From Bradyrhizobium sp. 170 (lineage in GTDB: Bacteria; Pseudomonadota; Alphaproteobacteria; Rhizobiales; Xanthobacteraceae), in contig NZ_CP064703.1 of the NCBI RefSeq assembly GCF_023101085.1, positions 6,138,001-6,202,000 on the forward strand: DNA of 64,000 nucleotides. Direction: 5' to 3'. A program made the translations under genes and the position numbers. Of the stretch, positions 47,529 to 57,072 are shown piece after piece (position 1 is the first letter of the stretch; the number at the start of each line of letters is the position of its first letter). The notes under the pieces are model-generated. The model was not told the DNA's origin and searched no databases. It worked only from the letters and a program-made list of their open reading frames with translations.

Positions 47529-48494
47529 CTATTCGGGCTTGAAGCCGGAGGCCTTGATGACGGGTCCCCACAATTCGGAATCGGACTTCTGGATCCTTGA
47601 AAACTCTTCTGCCGATGTGCCTGTGGTCTGGACGCCCAGCGGCGTCAGCCGGTTCTTGAATTCGTCGGTGCGCACAGCTTCGACGACAGCCCGGTTCAAT
47701 TGCGCAACGACCGCGGCCGGCGTTTTGGCCGGGGCATAGATGCCATACCAGCCCTCGCCGCGAATGGCGTACCCGCTCTCCATAAACGTCGGCACTTCTG
47801 ATAGCGCCGGCGATCGCGCCAGGCCCGATGTCGCTAGGACGCGGATGCGTCCGGCCTTGTGGGCCTCGACCAGATCCTGAGTCGAGGTGAAGAAAAGCGG
47901 CAAGTGTCCGCCGATCAGGTCGGTAATGGCTTGCGGATTGCCTTTGTAGGCGACGTGACGAAGATCGAGGTTGGCGTGGCGCGCAAAGAGCACCGCAAAG
48001 AAGTGCGGCAGCGATCCGGCGGCCGGCGTACCATAAGCCGCCTGATCGGGATGGTTCTTCAACCAGTCAACCAGCTCCTTGAGGTTTTTGGCCGGCACGT
48101 TCGCGCCTACCGCGACGCCGAGATCGAAGGTCCCGACTTGCGAGATCGGCTGAAAATCCCGGACCGGATCGTAAGCCAAATTGTCATAGACGTGCGGGAA
48201 CAGCGCCATCGGCGCGATCGGCGTGAACAGCAAGACCGTGCCGTCCGCCGGCGCGTCCTTTACCGACTGGATGCCGAGGCGTCCGGCCGCGCCGGGCTTG
48301 TTCTCGACGATGACCGTCCGATTGAGCCGCACGCGCATGGATTCTGCGATCATCCGCAACGCCGTGTCGCCGACCCCGCCAGCCGGAAACGGCAGAACGA
48401 GCCGGATCGGGGATTCGCCGACCTGGGCCGCGGCATGATCGGCCATCAGGCCGAGCGCCAGTGTCAGTGCCAATGCAATTCGGATCGTGCGCAT
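47529..48494 (-). CDS. TctC/Bug-family periplasmic binding protein
   Basis: A 321-residue secreted protein. A signal peptide (RIALALTLALGLMADHAAA) precedes the Bug fold opening IRLVLPFPAGGVGDTALR. Such proteins bind tricarboxylates, other carboxylates or aromatic acids. No TctA/TctB membrane partners are nearby, as is common for orphan Bug proteins. It is divergent from a LysR regulator. Confidence 0.9.
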   Translation of the reverse strand: MRTIRIALALTLALGLMADHAAAQVGESPIRLVLPFPAGGVGDTALRMIAESMRVRLNRTVIVENKPGAAGRLGIQSVKDAPADGTVLLFTPIAPMALFPHVYDNLAYDPVRDFQPISQVGTFDLGVAVGANVPAKNLKELVDWLKNHPDQAAYGTPAAGSLPHFFAVLFARHANLDLRHVAYKGNPQAITDLIGGHLPLFFTSTQDLVEAHKAGRIRVLATSGLARSPALSEVPTFMESGYAIRGEGWYGIYAPAKTPAAVVAQLNRAVVEAVRTDEFKNRLTPLGVQTTGTSAEEFSRIQKSDSELWGPVIKASGFKPE

Positions 48495-48558
48495 GGACGC
48501 CCTCGCGATGGCAGACGGTTATTATGACCTTGACCCGTCGACCCTCGGCCCCGATGAT

Positions 48559-48587
48559 CCATAAAGGAAGTGTCGTTTTCCTTATGG
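48559..48587. promoter_or_regulatory. Inverted repeat in the LysR/TctC control region
   Basis: CCATAAAGGAA and TTCCTTATGG form an imperfect dyad (one bulged base) with an eight-base centre. It lies 30 bases before the LysR start and 65 from the divergent TctC-type start. A LysR-type operator is the likely reading. Confidence 0.4.
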
Positions 48588-48616
48588 TCCGATAAAATAC
48601 ATTGATGGAGGCAGGC

Positions 48617-49570
48617 ATGGACGGCGACCCCGACCGGCGCATCAAGCTTCGCGATCTCAAGGTGTTTCAGGCCGCGGCCGAAACGGGGAGCATGGCCAAG
48701 GCGGCGGCGCGGATGTCGATCACCCAGCCGGCCGTTTCCTACGCGATTTCAGAGCTCGAGCACGCCGTCGGCGTGCCGCTGCTCGACCGCTCGTCGCAGG
48801 GGGTGACGCCGACGGTGTACGGCCGGGCCCTGCTGGCGCGCAGCGCCATCGTGTTCAATGAGTTGCGGCACGGCATCAGCGAGATCGCCTCGCTCGCCGA
48901 CCCCGAGGTCGGCGAGTTGCGGATCGGCACGACGCCGCCGATGTCGGCGGTTGCTTCCGCCGTGTTCAATCGCCTGGTACCGCGCTATCCGCGGATGCGG
49001 TTCGAACTGACCGTCGGCCCGACCGACGTGCTGCTGCGTCAATTGCGCCAACGCGACGTCGAGGTCGTCATCAGCCGGCTCGCCTCGATGGCGGGCAATG
49101 ACGATCTGAGTGTCGAGACGCTGTTTCACGACGAACTCGTGGTGATCTGCAGCAAGCAGAGCAAATGGGCCTCGCGGCGCAACGTGGCGCTGGCAGACCT
49201 CCTCGGCGAACCTTGGGTATTTCCGCCCGCAACCGGCTTCCTCACCGGCGTCATGCGCGGCGAATTCGAAGCGCAAGGCCTGGAATTTCCGCGAGCGACC
49301 GTTACGACATCCTGCACCTATTCGCTGAGCGTCCTGGTCGGCAACGGCAATTTCCTTGGCATCCATCCCCGCGCCATGCTGACGACGCCGAATGAACATC
49401 CGCAGTTGACCTCCGTGGACGTGCGGCTGCCGACCACGCGCGGGGCGATCGGACTGATCGCGCTGAAGGATCGCGCGCTCAGTCCGGTGGCGAAACTGTT
49501 CGCGCAGTCGGTCGCGCCGGTCCTGCAGGACATCCAGCCGAAGCGGATATCGCGTGCTGCGCAGAAGTAG
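48617..49570 (+). CDS. LysR-family transcriptional regulator
   Basis: A 317-residue LysR protein. The helix-turn-helix covers LRDLKVFQAAAETGSMAKAA and RMSITQPAVSYAISELE, followed by the two-lobed effector domain. The ATG at 48,617 is chosen because GGAGG lies five bases upstream; an earlier in-frame ATG at 48,605 has no such site. Its divergent target is probably the TctC-type binding protein. Confidence 0.92.
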   Translation: MDGDPDRRIKLRDLKVFQAAAETGSMAKAAARMSITQPAVSYAISELEHAVGVPLLDRSSQGVTPTVYGRALLARSAIVFNELRHGISEIASLADPEVGELRIGTTPPMSAVASAVFNRLVPRYPRMRFELTVGPTDVLLRQLRQRDVEVVISRLASMAGNDDLSVETLFHDELVVICSKQSKWASRRNVALADLLGEPWVFPPATGFLTGVMRGEFEAQGLEFPRATVTTSCTYSLSVLVGNGNFLGIHPRAMLTTPNEHPQLTSVDVRLPTTRGAIGLIALKDRALSPVAKLFAQSVAPVLQDIQPKRISRAAQK

Positions 49571-49661
49571 TTGGAACACCGAGGCTGGCAATGCCGTTGT
49601 GGTTGGACATCTTTGTCGTCGGCAAGTCGACGCCTCACATTGGATCACAGAGGGAGTTCCG

Positions 49662-49988
49662 ATGCCAACCGAACCGACGATTGCCCGCATCTGGCGCGGC
49701 CGCACGCGGCCTGAGATCGCGGACAGTTACGAGACCTATCTGAAGGCGGAAGGAATCCCGCCGCTGGAGAAAACGGCGCTTGGCGTCCAGCTATTCCGCG
49801 AGGATCGCGAACACGAGAGCTGGTTCACGACCATTTCCTATTGGAGCGATCTCGACTCGATGACGGCCTTCACCAAGGGCGAGCCGACCAAGGTTCACCA
49901 CCTCGACCGCGACCCCGAGTTCCTGATCGAACTCCCGGAGTTCATCCAGATCCACCGCATCGTGATCGACCGTCAGGGCCTGCGCTGA
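49662..49988 (+). CDS. ABM/dimeric alpha-beta-barrel-like protein
   Basis: A 108-residue protein. IARIWRGRTRPEIADSYETY, then WFTTISYWSDLDSMTAFTKG and VHHLDRDPEFL, fit the antibiotic-biosynthesis-monooxygenase (ferredoxin-like) fold. Activity is unknown. The ATG at 49,662 follows AGGGAG. It lies 91 bases after the LysR gene on the same strand and converges on the RidA-like gene across 13 bases. Confidence 0.72.
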   Translation: MPTEPTIARIWRGRTRPEIADSYETYLKAEGIPPLEKTALGVQLFREDREHESWFTTISYWSDLDSMTAFTKGEPTKVHHLDRDPEFLIELPEFIQIHRIVIDRQGLR

Positions 49989-50001
49989 ATTGGAACGCGG
50001 T

Positions 50002-50394
50002 CTATATCACCGCGACGCAATCGATCTCTATGTCGAACGGCCCAAACCATTCGGGAACGCAGACGAAGATGCGCGCCGGAGGTTCTTCCGGGAAATAGCG
50101 TGCGTAGATCGCGTTGACGGCGGCAAAGTGCGCAGCCGAGGTGCAGTAGATGTTGCACTTCATCACGTTGCGCAGCGATGTGCCCGCGGTCTCCAGGCAC
50201 AGTTTCAGTTGCTCGAGCACGAGTTCGGTCTGACGCTCGATCGGGCCGGCGAAGAGTTCGCCGGTATCGGGATCGAACGGCGGCAGGCCCGAAACGAACG
50301 CCATGCCGCCGCCGCGCGTGACCGGCGAGACCGGCGCGTTCCGTTTGGCAAGCCAAGACGACATCGGCTCGACGCGAATGACTTCCCGTTTCAT
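50002..50394 (-). CDS. RidA-family protein
   Basis: A 130-residue member of the RidA/YjgF family. FVSGLPPFDPDTGELFAG, then ETAGTSLRNVMKCNIYCTSA and the conserved Arg in PPARIFVCVPEW, support it. RidA hydrolyses reactive enamines and imines from PLP enzymes; this divergent member may act elsewhere. It is alone on its strand between the ABM-like and LysR genes. Confidence 0.87.
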   Translation of the reverse strand: MKREVIRVEPMSSWLAKRNAPVSPVTRGGGMAFVSGLPPFDPDTGELFAGPIERQTELVLEQLKLCLETAGTSLRNVMKCNIYCTSAAHFAAVNAIYARYFPEEPPARIFVCVPEWFGPFDIEIDCVAVI

Positions 50395-50630
50395 CGTTGC
50401 ACCTCTCGAGCGGACTGATCGAGGGTGCAGGCTAGCGCAAATGCGACGCCAATATACTTCGATTAAGGTGGAAGTGTCGATGTCGAGATCACACGATCTT
50501 CTGCGCGCTCAGCGCTTCCAACCTTGGCGTCGTAGTCCCCGATTGTGATCGCGCTGACCGGTGGCGAGGAACGGATGAAGAAAGCGTCCGGGAGGTTGGT
50601 GACGCGGGAAGCGCGGTGAATTGAAGAACA

Positions 50631-51524
50631 TCAACTCCGTTCAAAGGCCGACCAGATCGCTTCGATCGCCTTGCTTTGACGTGCGACCGGGCGAAACAGG
50701 CGGATTTCGATTGGTATCTCAAGTTCGGGGCTGCCTGCTTCAACCAGCGACCCGGCCGAGATGTCCTCTTCAGCCAACGTTCGAGGCAGCCAAGCCACGC
50801 CATCTCCTGCGCGGGCCATCGAGAGCAGCGTCGCGGCGAGGTGCGAGGTAAAGACCGTCTCAAGCGCAAAGGCGCGATCTTTCGCGCCCCATTGGGCTGC
50901 GACGATCCGGCCCAACCCTGATTGCGCACTATAGGCAAGGTATTTTACCGGCTCGCCGCCATGAAGCCACCACCGCGCAACTCCGTTTCCGGCAGGCGCG
51001 CTGAGCGGAACCAGAGTGTCGACGCCGACCACGATGCTCTTGAACTGGCCGGACTCGATCCGGCTCCTCGCGTCCTTGTGGTGGTGACAAAGCAGAAACT
51101 GCGCGTCTCCCCGCAGCATCATCTGCTCGCACGCCTGCATGCTGTCGGAGATCAAGCTGAGATTACCGAGCGCGAGAACTCTTTCATTGCCGCGAACCCA
51201 TTTCGGGAAAAACGTGAAGGAAAGCGCGTGGGTCGCCGCGATCGACAAGGGCCTGACGCCCCGGCCGGAAACTTCTGACGTGTCGCGGCGCAGTTGGTGC
51301 AGGGCTCGTGTCAGGACCTCCGCCTGGCTGTGAAAATGCTCTCCTGCCGGAGTTAGCGCCACATCGTGCGTCGTACGAGTGAACAAGGCTGCGCCGATCC
51401 AGCTCTCAAGCGCGCGAATCCGTCGGCTGAAGGCTGGTTGGGTGACGTGGCGTAGCTCGGCCGCCCTGGAAAAGTTCAAGGTTTCCGCGAGCGCCAGATA
51501 ATCTTCAAACCAGATCAGTTCCAT
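50631..51524 (-). CDS. LysR-family regulator, probably of D-tartrate dehydratase
   Basis: A 297-residue LysR protein. The helix-turn-helix covers WFEDYLALAETLNFSRAAEL and HVTQPAFSRRIRALE. The ATG at 51,524 fits the family start MELIWFEDYLAL; a TTG four codons earlier is also open. It is divergent from tarD with 144 bases between, where an inverted repeat lies, so it is the likely regulator. Confidence 0.9.
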   Translation of the reverse strand: MELIWFEDYLALAETLNFSRAAELRHVTQPAFSRRIRALESWIGAALFTRTTHDVALTPAGEHFHSQAEVLTRALHQLRRDTSEVSGRGVRPLSIAATHALSFTFFPKWVRGNERVLALGNLSLISDSMQACEQMMLRGDAQFLLCHHHKDARSRIESGQFKSIVVGVDTLVPLSAPAGNGVARWWLHGGEPVKYLAYSAQSGLGRIVAAQWGAKDRAFALETVFTSHLAATLLSMARAGDGVAWLPRTLAEEDISAGSLVEAGSPELEIPIEIRLFRPVARQSKAIEAIWSAFERS

Positions 51525-51545
51525 TGGTAATGCCAAACCAACATA

Positions 51546-51569
51546 ACCAATTTCGGCAATAGCATTGGT
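51546..51569. promoter_or_regulatory. Inverted repeat, candidate LysR operator upstream of tarD
   Basis: ACCAAT and ATTGGT are separated by 12 bases, between the divergent LysR and tarD genes. A second TTGG-N5-CCAA dyad lies at the LysR start (51,524-51,536). Confidence 0.4.
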
Positions 51570-51668
51570 ATCTCGCTAAATCTAGCCCTACTGATCCACA
51601 CAGATGCTCGTTTTCGGCATAGCCCGAATGAACGAGGCGGTCAGAGAGCCACACGGAAGGAAAAGACC

Positions 51669-52832
51669 ATGCGTATTGTCGATGTCGTTGAAATCACCAA
51701 GCCGATCGCCTCTCCGATCCGGAACGCCTACATCGACTTTTCGAAGATGACGGCGAGCCTCGTCGCGGTGGTGACAGATGTCATGCGCGATGGGCGCCGC
51801 GTCGTCGGATACGGCTTCAATTCGAACGGCCGCTATGGTCAAGGCGGCCTGATCCGGGAACGCTTCCGCAATCGTATCATCGAGGCCGATCCGAACAGCC
51901 TTCTCGACGCCGAAGGCACCAACCTCGATCCGCATCGCATCTGGGCCGCGATGATGTCCAATGAAAAGCCCGGAGGGCACGGCGAGCGTTCCGTCGCTGT
52001 CGGCACGCTCGACATGGCTGTCTGGGACGCGGTCGCGAAGATCGCCGGCGAGCCGCTGTTCCGCCTTCTCGCCGAAAAGAAGGGTCGCGAGGCCAATCCC
52101 CGTGTCTTCGTTTATGCGGCGGGCGGCTACTACTACCCGGACAAGGATAATTCCGCACTACAAGCGGAAATGCGCGGCTATCTCAACCGCGGCTACAACG
52201 TGGTGAAGATGAAGATCGGCGGAGCGCCGATCGACGAAGACCGTGGACGGATCGAGGCCGTGCTGGAGGAGATCGGCTCGCAAGCGCGGCTTGCCGTCGA
52301 TGCGAATGGACGTTTCGATCTTGAGACCGGCATCGCCTACGCGAAGATGCTGCGCAACTACCCGCTGTTCTGGTATGAGGAGATCGGCGATCCCCTCGAC
52401 TACGCCCTTCAAGCCGCCATTTCGGAATTCTATCCGGGCCCGATGGCGACAGGCGAGAATCTCTTCTCGCATCAGGATGCGCGCAACCTGCTCCGCTACG
52501 GCGGCATGCGGCCTGATCGCGACTGGCTGCAGTTCGATTGCGCCTTGTCGTATGGGCTTGTCGAATATCTTCGGACGCTCGATGTTCTGGCTCAGCATGG
52601 CTGGTCGCCGTCCCGCTGCATCCCCCATGGCGGGCACCAGATGTCGCTGAACATTGCGGCTGGCCTCGGCTTGGGCGGCAATGAGAGCTACCCGGACCTC
52701 TTTCAGCCTTATGGCGGCTTCCCCGACTCCGTTCGCGTCGAAGACGGTCACATCGTCATGCCGGATCTGCCGGGCATCGGCTTCGAGGGCAAATCCGACC
52801 TGATTAAGGTCATGCGCGAGCTGGCTGAGTAA
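51669..52832 (+). CDS. tarD: D(-)-tartrate dehydratase
   Basis: A 387-residue enolase-superfamily enzyme. It starts MRIVDVVEITKPIASPIRNA, carries the catalytic KMK motif in NVVKMKIGGAP near residue 180, metal ligands in AVDANGRF, and the conserved His region CIPHGGHQMSLNIA near 320. It is close along its whole length to the characterised Bradyrhizobium japonicum enzyme that converts D-tartrate to oxaloacetate. AGGAAAAG precedes the ATG. A LysR gene diverges from it and a CoA-transferase converges. Confidence 0.87.
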   Translation: MRIVDVVEITKPIASPIRNAYIDFSKMTASLVAVVTDVMRDGRRVVGYGFNSNGRYGQGGLIRERFRNRIIEADPNSLLDAEGTNLDPHRIWAAMMSNEKPGGHGERSVAVGTLDMAVWDAVAKIAGEPLFRLLAEKKGREANPRVFVYAAGGYYYPDKDNSALQAEMRGYLNRGYNVVKMKIGGAPIDEDRGRIEAVLEEIGSQARLAVDANGRFDLETGIAYAKMLRNYPLFWYEEIGDPLDYALQAAISEFYPGPMATGENLFSHQDARNLLRYGGMRPDRDWLQFDCALSYGLVEYLRTLDVLAQHGWSPSRCIPHGGHQMSLNIAAGLGLGGNESYPDLFQPYGGFPDSVRVEDGHIVMPDLPGIGFEGKSDLIKVMRELAE

Positions 52833-52859
52833 GGTCGCCAGCCGCGTAGAGCCCGCCCG

Positions 52860-54086
52860 CTATACGATCTTCTGCGCCTTCAGCGCTTCGACCTTCGCCT
52901 CGTCATAACCGATCGTCGCCAGCACGTCCTTGGTATCCGCGCCGAGCAGCGGCGGGGCGCGATAGTCCTTTACCGGGGTGCCGGAGAAGGTGATGGCATT
53001 GCGGATCAGCGACAGGTCGGGCTCCAGGGGATGATCGACCTTGACCTGCATGCCGCGCGACTGCACGTGGGGATCGTTGAACACCTGCGCGAAATCGTTG
53101 ATCGGACCTGAAGGCACGCCGGCCTTCTCCAGCTCGTCCAGCCAGTAGGCCACGGGCTTCTTCAGGAAGAGACCTGCGAAGATCGCCATGATTTCCTTGC
53201 CGTGGACGACACGGTCGTTGTTCTTGACGAAGCGCGGATCGGTCGCGAGCTCGGGCGCGCCGAGCACGGCGCAGGTGCGCTGGAACTGGCCGTCATTGCC
53301 GACCACCAGCATCAGCTCGCCATCGGTGCAGCGGAACACGCCGGCCGGCATGCCGCCATTGCCCCAGGTGCCGCGCCGCGGCGGGGTCTGGCCGTTGACG
53401 AGAAAGATCTGCGCGTAATGCGACAGCGAGGCGATCACGGTGTCGAACAGGCAGACGTCGACATGCTGCCCCTCCCCGCCATTGGCCTTGCGGTGATAGA
53501 GCGCCGCCAGAATGCCGATCGAGGAGTTCATGCCGGTCATGTAGTCGACGATGGAGGGGCCGACCTTCATCGGTCCCGCGCCAGGCTCGCCGTCGAGATG
53601 GCCAGTGACGCTCATCAAGCCGCCCATCGCCTGCAGGATCGCGTCGTACCCGGCGCGCGGCGCGTAGGGCCCGGTCTGGCCGAAGCCGGTTACGGAGCAA
53701 TAGATGATGCCGGGGTTGATGGCCTTGATCGATTCGTAATCCAGCCGGTAGCGCTTGAGGTCGCCGACCTTGTAATTCTCCATCATCACGTCGCAGGACT
53801 TTGCCAGATCACGGACGATGTCCTGCCCTTCCGGCGTCGCGATATTGACGGTGACCGATTTCTTGTTGCGGTTGGCGCAGATGTAGAACGAGTTGTTGTT
53901 GTTCGCCTTGCCGTCCGGGTCTTTCAGGTAAGGCGGGCCGAAGGCGCGGGCGTCGTCGCCGCCGCCGGGGCGTTCGATCTTGATCACCTCGGCGCCGAGA
54001 TCCGCCAGCATCTGCGCCGACAAGGGGCCTGCGAGCACCCGCGTCAGGTCGAGAATTTTGATGCCCGAAAGTGGCAGAGCCGACAT
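52860..54086 (-). CDS. CaiB/BaiF-family CoA-transferase
   Basis: A 408-residue family III CoA-transferase. GIKILDLTRVLAGPLSAQML and DLGAEVIKIERPGGGDDAR open the fold, and YDAILQAMGGLMSVTG includes the catalytic-Asp region. The enzyme moves CoA between carboxylic acids (oxalate, succinate, carnitine-type substrates). The ATG at 54,086 follows GGAGGAAG; the longer frame is not used. It is convergent with tarD; a role with tartrate or another dicarboxylate is only suggested by position. Confidence 0.92.
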   Translation of the reverse strand: MSALPLSGIKILDLTRVLAGPLSAQMLADLGAEVIKIERPGGGDDARAFGPPYLKDPDGKANNNNSFYICANRNKKSVTVNIATPEGQDIVRDLAKSCDVMMENYKVGDLKRYRLDYESIKAINPGIIYCSVTGFGQTGPYAPRAGYDAILQAMGGLMSVTGHLDGEPGAGPMKVGPSIVDYMTGMNSSIGILAALYHRKANGGEGQHVDVCLFDTVIASLSHYAQIFLVNGQTPPRRGTWGNGGMPAGVFRCTDGELMLVVGNDGQFQRTCAVLGAPELATDPRFVKNNDRVVHGKEIMAIFAGLFLKKPVAYWLDELEKAGVPSGPINDFAQVFNDPHVQSRGMQVKVDHPLEPDLSLIRNAITFSGTPVKDYRAPPLLGADTKDVLATIGYDEAKVEALKAQKIV

Positions 54087-54320
54087 GAACTTCCTCCGAA
54101 TTTTTTGGCGTGGTGGCGCGGGAACGTGTCCGGGCGCTGCGAAGCCAAGCCGATACACTATTTTATGTGGCTGAGCCCTGCATTAACGGCATGACGCCAT
54201 CCGTTCGCCGCCCGCTTTGCACGCCAGTGGTCGGACGAAGCGAAGGTTTCAGCGATCTCGCCGGGCAGCAGATGCGGCATTCCGGGCAAAGGGGCTGCCG
54301 GGACATCGCCCCAAAAGCAC

Positions 54321-54343
54321 GACGGCCCGCCGAGCGGGCCGTC
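54321..54343 (-). terminator. Terminator of the first LivK-TAXI fusion gene
   Basis: GACGGCCCGC and its complement form a perfect 10-base stem with a CGA loop, 31 bases after the stop. On the minus strand GTGCTTTTGG follows. Nearly the same hairpin follows the paralogue at 57,015. Confidence 0.85.
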
Positions 54344-54374
54344 TATCGTCAAACCGTGTGATCGGCTGGCCTGA

Positions 54375-56741
54375 TTACCTGTTGGTGCTGGCCTTGGCGC
54401 GGCTGGCGCGCCATTCCAGGAATTCGCGATAAAGGGGATCGCGTTCCTGCGGGGCCAGCGCTGCGGCCGGTGCAGCAACCGGCGCCGGCGCCGCCGGCGC
54501 GGCGCCTGATGCCGCGGCAGCGCCCGGGGGCAGCGGCATGTTGCGGTCGAGCCATTCCTGCGCCGCCTTGAAGCGGGTCCAGCCCGACACCGTCGCGCGT
54601 GGCGCCATTTCCTTCCACTTCGGATGGAACGGCGGACGCTGCAGCTGCGCGACCTTGTCGAACATGGTGTCCACCAAGAGCGCCAGGCGGCGGTAGCGAT
54701 CGCTGTTCGGCGCCCAGTTATACGACGCCAGCACGGCTTCGGCGGCGATCGTCTCCACGTAGCCACCCTCCGCAACGAGGCCCGGGTAGTCCGCCGAGCC
54801 AAGCTTGGAAGGCAGATACTCCTCTTGCAGCGGCTTGGCGTATTCGACCGGCACCAGATGCAGATTGCGGTCCTGGATCTGGTTCAGCCATTGCAACGGC
54901 TTGCCTTCGATCGCCACGATCGCGTCGACCTCACCCTTGCGCAGCATGTCCACCGCCAGCCGCGGCTCCTGATAGATCAGATGCGGCCTGATCCCGAGCC
55001 GGTCGAACACGTTGATCGCCGTCACGAAGGTCGAGCTGTCGGGCAAATCGACCACCACGGTCTTGCCGTCGAGATCCCGCATGCTGGTGATCGACCTCGG
55101 CGCCAGGACGTGCATCTCTTCGTTGAACATCTTGGCGACGTAGACGAACTGGTTGCGGATGTCCTTGGCGAAGTCCTTGCGGTCGAGATAGGACAGCGTG
55201 TCCTTGCGCACGATACCGGCATCGACGCCCCGCAGCAGCAGGATATCCGCCACCGCCTGCACCGATCCACGGCCCATCACAGGTAGGATCCGCAAATTGG
55301 TGCCGTTGTCGAGCACGGAGGCGAGATCGGCGCCGACCTGGGCGTAGGTAGAGCCGAACGAGCCGGTCATCAGGCTCACGGTGTTGGCGTTGAGCTGGTT
55401 CGCCAGATCGCGCTTGGTGGAGGTGCCGTACTTGAAGATGGTCTTGAAGGAATCGCTGACGGCGCCCGCATCGACGCCGCTTCGCACCGGGCCGAAGTGC
55501 TGCCATTGGCCGTTGGTGAAGCGCATCATCCGCATCTGTTCGATTGGCGCATGGTCGGACGGGCTGGTGTCGATCTTGATGCCCTGCACCATCATGGGAA
55601 GCTGGATACCCTTGAGCAGGCGGGCCTGCTTCATGATGTTTTCGCGCGAGAGGTCGTCGCCGCAGTTCTTCAGGACCTCGACCGTCAACCTGCCGACCAG
55701 ATAGCCGAGGACGGCCTGGCCGTTGGTCTTGCTCACGCTCGGGAGATAGCGCTGCATGAAGGCGCTCCATTCGCGGAACACCGCGTCGCCGGCCGCCGCC
55801 GCGTCTTCGCCCTCGAGCCTGTAAGCGGCCGACAACAGGCCTTCCGCATTTTGCGGGCCCGCCGGCTGAATCACGGCCGAGTACGAATTAGAGATCGAGG
55901 CGGCGAACTGTAGCGGCCTCCAACCGAGTTCGGCGGTTCGCTTGATCGCCATGATCGCGAATTTTGGCGTGGTGAACTCGATGAGGACGTCGGCGCCGGA
56001 GGCCTTGAGCTTGGCCATCTGCGCATCGATATTGGTGTCCGTGACCTTGTATGGAGCCTCGGCCACGATCGCCATCTTGCCACCCAGGCCGTCCTTCAGG
56101 CCCTTCAGGTATTCCTTGCCCATCCCATCCTCCTGATAGAGGACGGCGATCTTGCTGCGCGGATGGTTCTCCAGCAGATACTGCGCAAAAATTTGCGCTT
56201 CAGCGGTGTAGGTCGGCAAGAAGCCTATGGTCCAGGGAAACTCGTGCGGCTGGTCCCAGGCCGCCGCACCCGACAAGGCAAAAAGTTGCGGGACCTTTTT
56301 TGAGTTCAAATAGGGCTGGATCGCGGCGTTCGTGTTCGTGCCGATGGTCCCCAAGGCCAGGAGAACGTTGTCTTCCTCGACCAGCTTGCGGGTCATCGCC
56401 ATGGTTTTGGTGGGTTCGTAGGCGTCGTCATAGGATATCATATTGACCTTGCGGCCGTTGATCCCGCCTTCGGCGTTGACCTTGTCCAGATAGGCCGTGA
56501 TGGTCTTGGCGATAACGCCATAGGCGGAGGCCGGACCGGTATAGGGCGCGGTGTTGCCAATCCGGATCTCCCTGTCCCCCGGGGCCGCCAGGCCCTGCCC
56601 GAAAGCCGGCCCCGCCATCGCAGCAAGCACCAGTGCCGCGGCAGCGCTGCGCCGAGGCGCGGTGAAAAGCCGGCGCAGTGCGTCACGGGCCACAGACCCG
56701 GACAATTGCGCCGCCCAACGAGTGTCAATCAAAGCCCGCAT
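54375..56741 (-). CDS. Two-domain periplasmic binding protein: LivK-type fused to TAXI-type (copy A)
   Basis: A 788-residue secreted protein. A signal peptide with a long basic start (RRLFTAPRRSAAAALVLAAM, cleavage near AFG-QG) precedes a type I binding domain at about 55-420, as in LivK (IRIGNTAPYTGPASAYGVIA, VNAEGGINGRKV). A TAXI/TRAP-type II domain follows at about 450-730 (LMTGSFGSTYAQVGADLASV, RGVDAGIVRKDTL). An Ala/Pro linker and a short charged tail end it. No permease is adjacent. It is 331 bases downstream of copy B; their TAXI halves are nearly identical. GGGGGCTGGCAG precedes the ATG. Confidence 0.9.
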   Translation of the reverse strand: MRALIDTRWAAQLSGSVARDALRRLFTAPRRSAAAALVLAAMAGPAFGQGLAAPGDREIRIGNTAPYTGPASAYGVIAKTITAYLDKVNAEGGINGRKVNMISYDDAYEPTKTMAMTRKLVEEDNVLLALGTIGTNTNAAIQPYLNSKKVPQLFALSGAAAWDQPHEFPWTIGFLPTYTAEAQIFAQYLLENHPRSKIAVLYQEDGMGKEYLKGLKDGLGGKMAIVAEAPYKVTDTNIDAQMAKLKASGADVLIEFTTPKFAIMAIKRTAELGWRPLQFAASISNSYSAVIQPAGPQNAEGLLSAAYRLEGEDAAAAGDAVFREWSAFMQRYLPSVSKTNGQAVLGYLVGRLTVEVLKNCGDDLSRENIMKQARLLKGIQLPMMVQGIKIDTSPSDHAPIEQMRMMRFTNGQWQHFGPVRSGVDAGAVSDSFKTIFKYGTSTKRDLANQLNANTVSLMTGSFGSTYAQVGADLASVLDNGTNLRILPVMGRGSVQAVADILLLRGVDAGIVRKDTLSYLDRKDFAKDIRNQFVYVAKMFNEEMHVLAPRSITSMRDLDGKTVVVDLPDSSTFVTAINVFDRLGIRPHLIYQEPRLAVDMLRKGEVDAIVAIEGKPLQWLNQIQDRNLHLVPVEYAKPLQEEYLPSKLGSADYPGLVAEGGYVETIAAEAVLASYNWAPNSDRYRRLALLVDTMFDKVAQLQRPPFHPKWKEMAPRATVSGWTRFKAAQEWLDRNMPLPPGAAAASGAAPAAPAPVAAPAAALAPQERDPLYREFLEWRASRAKASTNR

Positions 56742-56795
56742 CTGCCAGCCCCCTGAGCAATATTCCTGTGCGATTTTTCGAGCAGCGAGAAGATA

Positions 56796-56847
56796 GCGTT
56801 TCAGCCCTACTCGCTAACATTGTGTCTCAATCGGATTGATTTTGTGT
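56796..56847. repeat. Upstream block conserved with copy B
   Basis: About 52 bases upstream of copy A match 59,493-59,545 upstream of copy B with a few changes, sharing TCGGATTGATTTTGTG, AATGTGTCT (ATTGTGTCT here) and CCCTACTCGC. The block lies 55-106 bases before the start and is probably a shared promoter or operator. Confidence 0.55.
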
Positions 56848-57014
56848 CATGGCCAGTCGTTTCGCGGACAACGGTTAGTCGATCGTGCGTTCTGCCGCAA
56901 CAATGCTGGACATTATCGTTACCAAATCTGGACTCGGTTGCGTTCGTGAATACTGATTCGTCTTATGGTTGCAAAAACGATACGCATTGCGCCGTCCCTC
57001 AATCCCAAAAGCAC

Positions 57015-57040
57015 GACGGCCCGCCGAAAAGCGGGCCGTC
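57015..57040 (-). terminator. Terminator of the second LivK-TAXI fusion gene
   Basis: GACGGCCCGC and its complement form a perfect 10-base stem with a CGAAAA loop, 32 bases after the stop. On the minus strand GTGCTTTTGGG follows. It separates the two tandem copies. Confidence 0.85.
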
Positions 57041-57072
57041 TTGTGGTCAAATCGTGTTATCGGCTGGCCTGA

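Noticed and set aside
54158..54802. 214-codon minus-strand frame at the 3' end of copy A
   Set aside because: Out-of-frame shadow of the fusion gene, running through its terminator.
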